64,000 bases of DNA. Origin: Streptomyces alanosinicus (GTDB taxonomy: Bacteria > Actinomycetota > Actinomycetes > Streptomycetales > Streptomycetaceae). The notes beneath the pieces were generated by a model. It ran no database searches. It was not told the origin of the DNA and saw only the letters and a program-made list of their open reading frames with translations. A program made the translations under genes and the position numbers. This document shows, piece after piece, positions 60,067-64,000 of this stretch. Location: the NCBI RefSeq assembly GCF_014650595.1, contig NZ_BMVG01000015.1, forward strand, positions 1 to 64,000, written 5' to 3'. Positions within the stretch are counted from its first letter, which is position 1, and each line of letters opens with the position of its first letter.

Positions 60067-60272
60067 CTAGGGCGTGTTGCGAAAGTCCCGTCGTCCGCCC
60101 GGAGGGCGGGCCGAGCGGCGTCTGGTGCGTGCTCCGGGGGTCCCCCCGGCCGGAGGCTGGGGGAGTGCCGGGCGGAAGCCCTCGTACTGGTTGTACGTGG
60201 GATTTCGCCCGGCACGCCGAGAGTGCGTGCCAGGCGTCGGGCGGCAGGCGGGACTTTCGCAACACGCCCTAG
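60067..60272. mobile_element. MITE-like inverted-repeat element B with perfect 24-bp ends
   Basis: The left end (60067-60090, CTAG then GGCGTGTTGCGAAAGT and CCCG) is the exact inverse of the right end (60249-60272). The 206-bp unit has no gene; the interior has more hairpin-forming sequence, including a TGCCGGGCG/CGCCCGGCA pair around 60166-60223. A related solo end lies at 42132. CTAG at both sides looks like a duplicated target, as seen with some IS5-type transposases, which is an inference. Confidence 0.82.
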
Positions 60273-61273
60273 GGCCCGGCCGGTGGGGCAGGGAACACCG
60301 GGTCGGCCCAGTGCGGGGGTTCCGGGGCGCCGGTGGACGTGTGGTCGGTCTCCGTGTCGGCGTGCGCCGCCGGGTGGGCGCCGGCCGGGCCGGGTGCCGA
60401 CTCGGTGGCGGTGCGCAGGTCGGACACGAAGGCGAGGCAGGTTTCGTGGCGGGCGTCCGGGCTTTTGGCGAGGGCCTTGGCGAAGACCGGGTCGAGGGCC
60501 GGGGGAAGGCCGGGGCGGGCTTCGCTCGGCGGGGGCGGCTCGTCGTACTGGTGCGCCCACAGCAGGGCCATGTCGTCCTCGCGCAGGAACGGCGGGCTGC
60601 CGGCGAGGCTCTCGTAGACGACGCAGGCCAGGCCGTAGACATCGCAGCGGCCGTCGACCGGGCGGCCGGAGATCTGCTCGGGGGCCACGTAGTCGAGGGT
60701 GCCGACGAACTGGCCGACGCTGGTGAAACCGCTCAGGGACAGCGACTTCTTGGTGAGCCCGAAGTCGGTGAGGTACACGTGCTCGGGGTGGTCGCTGTCG
60801 ATGCCCTCGGCGATCAGGATGTTGCCCGGCTTGACGTCCCGGTGGACCAGGCCGTGCTCGTGGGCGGCGTCGAGGGCGGAGGCCACCTGCCCGGCGATCC
60901 GCACGGCGTCCGGCAGCGGCAGCGGTCCGCGCAGGTCGAGGAGGCGGCGCAGATCGCTGCCGGGGACGTACCGCATGGCGATGTAGAGCACCCCGTCGGT
61001 CTCACCGGCCTCGAAGACGGGGACGATGTGCGGGTGGTCGATCGCCGCGGCTACCTGGGACTCGTGGGTGAAGCGGTTGCGGAAGGTGTCGTTGCGGGCG
61101 AGTTCGGGGGCGAGCAGCTTGAGCGCGACCGTGCGGTCCAGGCGCAGATCGCGGGCCCGGTAGACCACGGCCATGCCGCCGCGCCCGATCTCGCTCTCGA
61201 CCAGGTAGCCGGCGACCTGCCGGCCGATCAGTTCGGCGGGCCGGCCGGAGAACAGGCTGGTCTCGCGTGCCAT
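60269..61273 (-). CDS. Serine/threonine protein kinase, soluble PknB/PknF-like domain
   Basis: The 334-residue protein is a complete Hanks-type kinase: IGRGGMAVVY, K52 in VALKLL, HRD at 144-146 (GLVHRDVKPGN), DFG at 170-172 and GTLDYVAPEQI. A Pro-rich C-terminal tail of about 60 residues has no membrane helix. It is the last gene of an operon with an SH3-like protein and an FHA-ABC transporter; its ATG overlaps the previous stop by one base. The TAG stop is in the CTAG at the right end of element B. Confidence 0.93.
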   Translation of the reverse strand: MARETSLFSGRPAELIGRQVAGYLVESEIGRGGMAVVYRARDLRLDRTVALKLLAPELARNDTFRNRFTHESQVAAAIDHPHIVPVFEAGETDGVLYIAMRYVPGSDLRRLLDLRGPLPLPDAVRIAGQVASALDAAHEHGLVHRDVKPGNILIAEGIDSDHPEHVYLTDFGLTKKSLSLSGFTSVGQFVGTLDYVAPEQISGRPVDGRCDVYGLACVVYESLAGSPPFLREDDMALLWAHQYDEPPPPSEARPGLPPALDPVFAKALAKSPDARHETCLAFVSDLRTATESAPGPAGAHPAAHADTETDHTSTGAPEPPHWADPVFPAPPAGP

Positions 61274-61824
61274 CAGCGCTCGCTCTCGGGTGCGACCAGC
61301 CGGGTCGGGGCCTGTCCGGTCCCGTCGTCGCCGGTGACCGCACGGTCGGTGGCGTAGGTGGTCAGCCGCCGTCCGTCGCCGTAGACCCAGCGGCTCTCCC
61401 CGGGGTCGTACAGCCACATGGACTCCCCGTCGACCACGATCCCGAGCCTGAGGCCCCGGGTGCGTTCCTCGAAGCCCTCTCCGTCCAGGACGCCGTCCGC
61501 CAGTTCCCGCACCGCGGTCCGGTAGTCGGCCAGGGCCTGTTCGGCGTGGGCCAGCAGGGGCAGCGGGTCGCTGGTGCCGCCCGTGCCGTCCACGGCGGGC
61601 GGGTCGTCCGGCACGGCGACGAGCCGGCGGCTGTCGACCCAGGCGGCCCAGCCGTTGGAGCAGCGGATGTATCCCCAGTCGCCGCGCCGCTCCACCAGTT
61701 CGACCGGCAGCAGCGGGTCGAGGGGCACGGTGGGCCGGGCCGGGTCGGGGCTCTCCCAGGCGGGCGTGCCGCCCCGCGGCACGACGTGCGTGGGCCGGAA
61801 TCCGGGACCGGGCGCTCTGCTCAT
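61273..61824 (-). CDS. SH3-like domain protein in the kinase/ABC operon
   Basis: I do not recognise a named family. The 183-residue soluble protein has a central bacterial-SH3-like stretch (LVERRGDWGYIRCSNGWAAW, then VDSRRLV) and a C-terminal part DGESMWLYDPGESRWVYGDG. It sits between the FHA-ABC transporter and the kinase, with one-base overlap to the kinase start. It may be an adaptor between them. No signal peptide is visible. Confidence 0.72.
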   Translation of the reverse strand: MSRAPGPGFRPTHVVPRGGTPAWESPDPARPTVPLDPLLPVELVERRGDWGYIRCSNGWAAWVDSRRLVAVPDDPPAVDGTGGTSDPLPLLAHAEQALADYRTAVRELADGVLDGEGFEERTRGLRLGIVVDGESMWLYDPGESRWVYGDGRRLTTYATDRAVTGDDGTGQAPTRLVAPESER

Positions 61825-61862
61825 CGGGGCGCCTGCTTCCGCGTGGGGGCCATCGCGTTCGC

Positions 61863-64000
61863 CTACTTCCGCATCACGGCGGGCTCGTGCCGGCGCAGCA
61901 GCCGGGCGACCGCGAACCCGTAGAGGACGGAGAGCACCACCAGCATGACCATGTCGAGCAGCCAGACGCCCGTCGAGTGCCGGAAGAGGGGGTCGGCGGT
62001 CAGCTCGCCGGGGACGATCCGGGACAGCCCGACCGTGCCGGCCATGGCGCCGAGCGCCCAGCGGGAGGGCACGAGCCAGGCCAGCTGCTGCAGGCCGGGC
62101 ACGCCGTCGAGTCTGAGCAGCGCTCCGCAGAACACGACCTGGATGATGGCGAGCAGCACCAGCAGCGGCATCGTCACCTCCTCCTTGCGCACCAGGGCGG
62201 AGATCAGCAGGCCGAGCATCATCGCGGTGAACGCCAGCAGGGCGACGGCCAGGGTGATCTCGGCCAGCGGTGGCAGCAGGACACCGTGGTCCCCGGGGCT
62301 GTTGAGGTCGACGCCGAGGAGGGCGACCAGGGTGAGGACGACGGCCTGGACGACGCTGATGGTGCCGAGCACGACGACCTTGGACATCAGATAGGCCGAC
62401 CGGGGCAGGCCTACGGCGCGTTCGCGCTGGTAGACGACGCGTTCCTTGACGAGTTCGCGCACCGCGTTCGCGGCGCCGGTCAGCACGGCGCCGACGCACA
62501 GGATGAGCAGTGTGTTCATCGCGGTGTCCCGGGTGAGCCGGCCGCCGGCCAGGGCGCGGGCCATGGCGCCCATGACGAACGGCAGGGCGATCATGACGAG
62601 GAGGAAGGTGCGGTCGGCGGCGAGGACGGCCGTGTAGCGGCGGACCAGGGTGCCGAGCTGGGCGAGCCAGCGGCGCGGGCGGGGCGGCGGTGCCGCGGTG
62701 ACGGGGGCCGGCCCGGGGTGCTGGGGCTGGGTGCTGGCCTCGGCGACGTAGTGCCGGTGGAAGGGCGACTCGCGGTACTCCCGCGCCCAGTCGCGGTCGT
62801 GGGCGTGCTCGAAGGCCTCGAAGGCCTCCGGCCACTGTTCGAAGCCGAAGAAGGCGAGGGCGTCGCCGGGCGGCCCGTAGTAGGCGACCGTGCCGCCGGG
62901 GGCCAGCACGAGGAGGCGGTCGCAGACGCTCAGGCTGAGCACGCTGTGTGTGACGACGACGACCGTGTGGCCGTCGTCGGCGAGGCCGCGCAGCATGTTC
63001 ATCACCGAGCGGTCCATACCGGGGTCGAGGCCCGAGGTCGGCTCGTCCAGGAAGAGCAGCGAGGGTTTGGTGAGCAGTTCCAGAGCCACGCTGACCCGCT
63101 TGCGCTGCCCGCCGGAGAGGCGGTGCACGGGCTGGTCGGCACGGTGTCCGAGGCCGAGTTCCATGATCACCTCGTCCACCCGGGCGCGTCGCTCGTGCGC
63201 GGCGGTGTCCTCGGGGAAGCGCAGTTCGGCGGCGTAGGACAGGGCGGCGCGCACGGTGAGTTGGGGGTGCAGGATGTCGTCCTGCGGGACCAGGCCGATG
63301 CGCTGGCGCAGTTCGGCGTAGTCGCGGTAGAGGTCACGGCCGTCGTACAGGACGGTGCCGCGGTCGGCGGGCCGCTGTCCGGTGAGGGCGTTGAGCAGCG
63401 TGGACTTGCCGGCTCCGCTCGGTCCGACCACCGCGAGCAGGCACTTCTCGCCCACCGGGAAGGACACGTGGTCGAGGAGCACCTTGCTGCCGCGCTCGAC
63501 GGCGACGCTGAGGTCCTGGACGTCCAGCGAGACCTCGCCGGTGTCGATGTACTCCTGGAGTTCGTCGCCGACCAGGCAGAACGCGGAGTGCCCGATGCCC
63601 ACGATGTCACCGGGGCCCATGGGAGCGCGGGTGACGGGCCGGCCGTTGAGGTAGGTGCCGTTGTGGCTGCCGAGGTCGACGATCTCGTAGGTACCGTCGG
63701 TGTGGGCGCGCAGTTCGGCGTGGCGGCGGGAGACGATGAGGTCGTCCACCACGAGGTCGTTGTCGGCCGCCCGGCCGATGCGGACCGTGCGCGGGGGCAG
63801 CGGGCGGACGCTGCTGGGCCGGCGGAAGGTGCCGGTCCGCTGGGGCAGCGAGACCGCGCAGGGGTGGCCGGGGGCGGCCGGCGGGGCGTCGGCGAGGACG
63901 GCGCGGGGGCCGTCGGTGGGGTTGCCGAAGCGGATCACGCTGCCGGGGCGCACGTCCCAGGCGTCGATCCGGCGGCCGTCGGCGTAGGTGCCGTTGGTGC
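61863..64000 (-). CDS. ABCG-type transporter with tandem FHA domains (Rv1747-like), 5' end outside window
   Basis: About 712 residues are present. The right edge lies within a first FHA domain (NGTYADGRRIDAW). A second FHA follows (RIGRAADNDLVVDDLIVSRR, HAEL, SHNGTYLNG). The ATPase has GPSGAGKSTLLNAL, LSGGQRKRVSVALELL and LLFLDEPTSGLD, and the C-terminal half has about six membrane helices. This is the layout of mycobacterial Rv1747, whose FHA domains bind phosphothreonine made by the neighbouring kinase PknF. The kinase encoded downstream is the obvious partner. Substrate unknown. Confidence 0.92.
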   Translation of the reverse strand, partial: TNGTYADGRRIDAWDVRPGSVIRFGNPTDGPRAVLADAPPAAPGHPCAVSLPQRTGTFRRPSSVRPLPPRTVRIGRAADNDLVVDDLIVSRRHAELRAHTDGTYEIVDLGSHNGTYLNGRPVTRAPMGPGDIVGIGHSAFCLVGDELQEYIDTGEVSLDVQDLSVAVERGSKVLLDHVSFPVGEKCLLAVVGPSGAGKSTLLNALTGQRPADRGTVLYDGRDLYRDYAELRQRIGLVPQDDILHPQLTVRAALSYAAELRFPEDTAAHERRARVDEVIMELGLGHRADQPVHRLSGGQRKRVSVALELLTKPSLLFLDEPTSGLDPGMDRSVMNMLRGLADDGHTVVVVTHSVLSLSVCDRLLVLAPGGTVAYYGPPGDALAFFGFEQWPEAFEAFEHAHDRDWAREYRESPFHRHYVAEASTQPQHPGPAPVTAAPPPRPRRWLAQLGTLVRRYTAVLAADRTFLLVMIALPFVMGAMARALAGGRLTRDTAMNTLLILCVGAVLTGAANAVRELVKERVVYQRERAVGLPRSAYLMSKVVVLGTISVVQAVVLTLVALLGVDLNSPGDHGVLLPPLAEITLAVALLAFTAMMLGLLISALVRKEEVTMPLLVLLAIIQVVFCGALLRLDGVPGLQQLAWLVPSRWALGAMAGTVGLSRIVPGELTADPLFRHSTGVWLLDMVMLVVLSVLYGFAVARLLRRHEPAVMRK

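Overview
The window is high-GC DNA (roughly 70% or more by eye) with dense genes, many GTG and TTG starts, and gene families that are hallmarks of Streptomyces: a WhiB-like protein, an SsgA-like protein, two SigB/SigF-type sigma factors, a streptophobe-family membrane protein, melC tyrosinase genes and a 2-methylisoborneol-type terpene operon with an encapsulin. I infer a Streptomyces chromosome. The mix of stress, secreted and secondary-metabolism genes, two gene remnants and small inverted-repeat elements would suit a chromosome arm. No tRNA, rRNA, CRISPR array or complete insertion sequence was seen.

Layout. 1-5128: end of a GlgE-type glycogen/trehalose operon (treS 3' end, maltokinase, glgB), then a carboxylate-amine ligase. 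5264-13657: acyl-CoA synthetase, RsbW-like ATPase, type II NADH dehydrogenase-like protein, FUSC-like membrane protein, a stress sigma factor and a small cyclic-nucleotide-fold protein. 13659-17231: MFS exporter, divergent LysE exporter and ArgP-type regulator with a dyad between them, and a WhiB-like protein. 17264-25963: histidine-kinase remnant, secreted M1 peptidase, DUF488, a TetR and flavin dehydrogenase pair facing an AlkB-like gene across tandem operators, MBL hydrolase, DUF4032 and a universal stress protein. 26179-29688: three-gene signalling operon (response regulator fused to a thioredoxin-reductase-like flavoprotein, a cNMP-domain histidine kinase, a UBP-type zinc finger). 29723-35385: secreted SGNH hydrolase, M4 protease, TerD-CAP protein, AIM24. 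35501-37624: a 13-bp iterated repeat array in front of a TPR protein coupled to a polyprenyl synthase. 37748-45542: PLP dehydratase, pseudokinase, an unrecognised conserved protein, SsgA-like, DUF6328, aldo/keto reductase, Tat-exported flavin oxidase. 45568-50884: TetR-MFS operon with two operators, melC1-melC2, RNase HI and a VOC protein. 51187-54638: family 2B encapsulin, 2-MIB synthase-like cyclase and GPP C-methyltransferase. 54694-58462: phosphotransferase remnant, VOC protein, second stress sigma factor, RsbW-like ATPase, Ser-rich DUF6777 protein. 58678-64000: streptophobe protein and a kinase/SH3/FHA-ABC operon meeting across two nested CTAG-bounded repeat elements.

How parts work together. 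The treS-mak-glgB genes belong to the trehalose-maltose-1-phosphate-glucan route. The encapsulin operon should make a terpene-synthase-loaded shell producing C11 terpenes. The kinase next to a tandem-FHA ABC exporter resembles mycobacterial PknF-Rv1747. The most unusual signals are the redox/phosphorelay operon with a 20-bp duplication at its gene junction, the 13-bp repeat array abutting a ribosome binding site, and the coincidence of repeat-element ends with CTAG stop codons at four gene ends.
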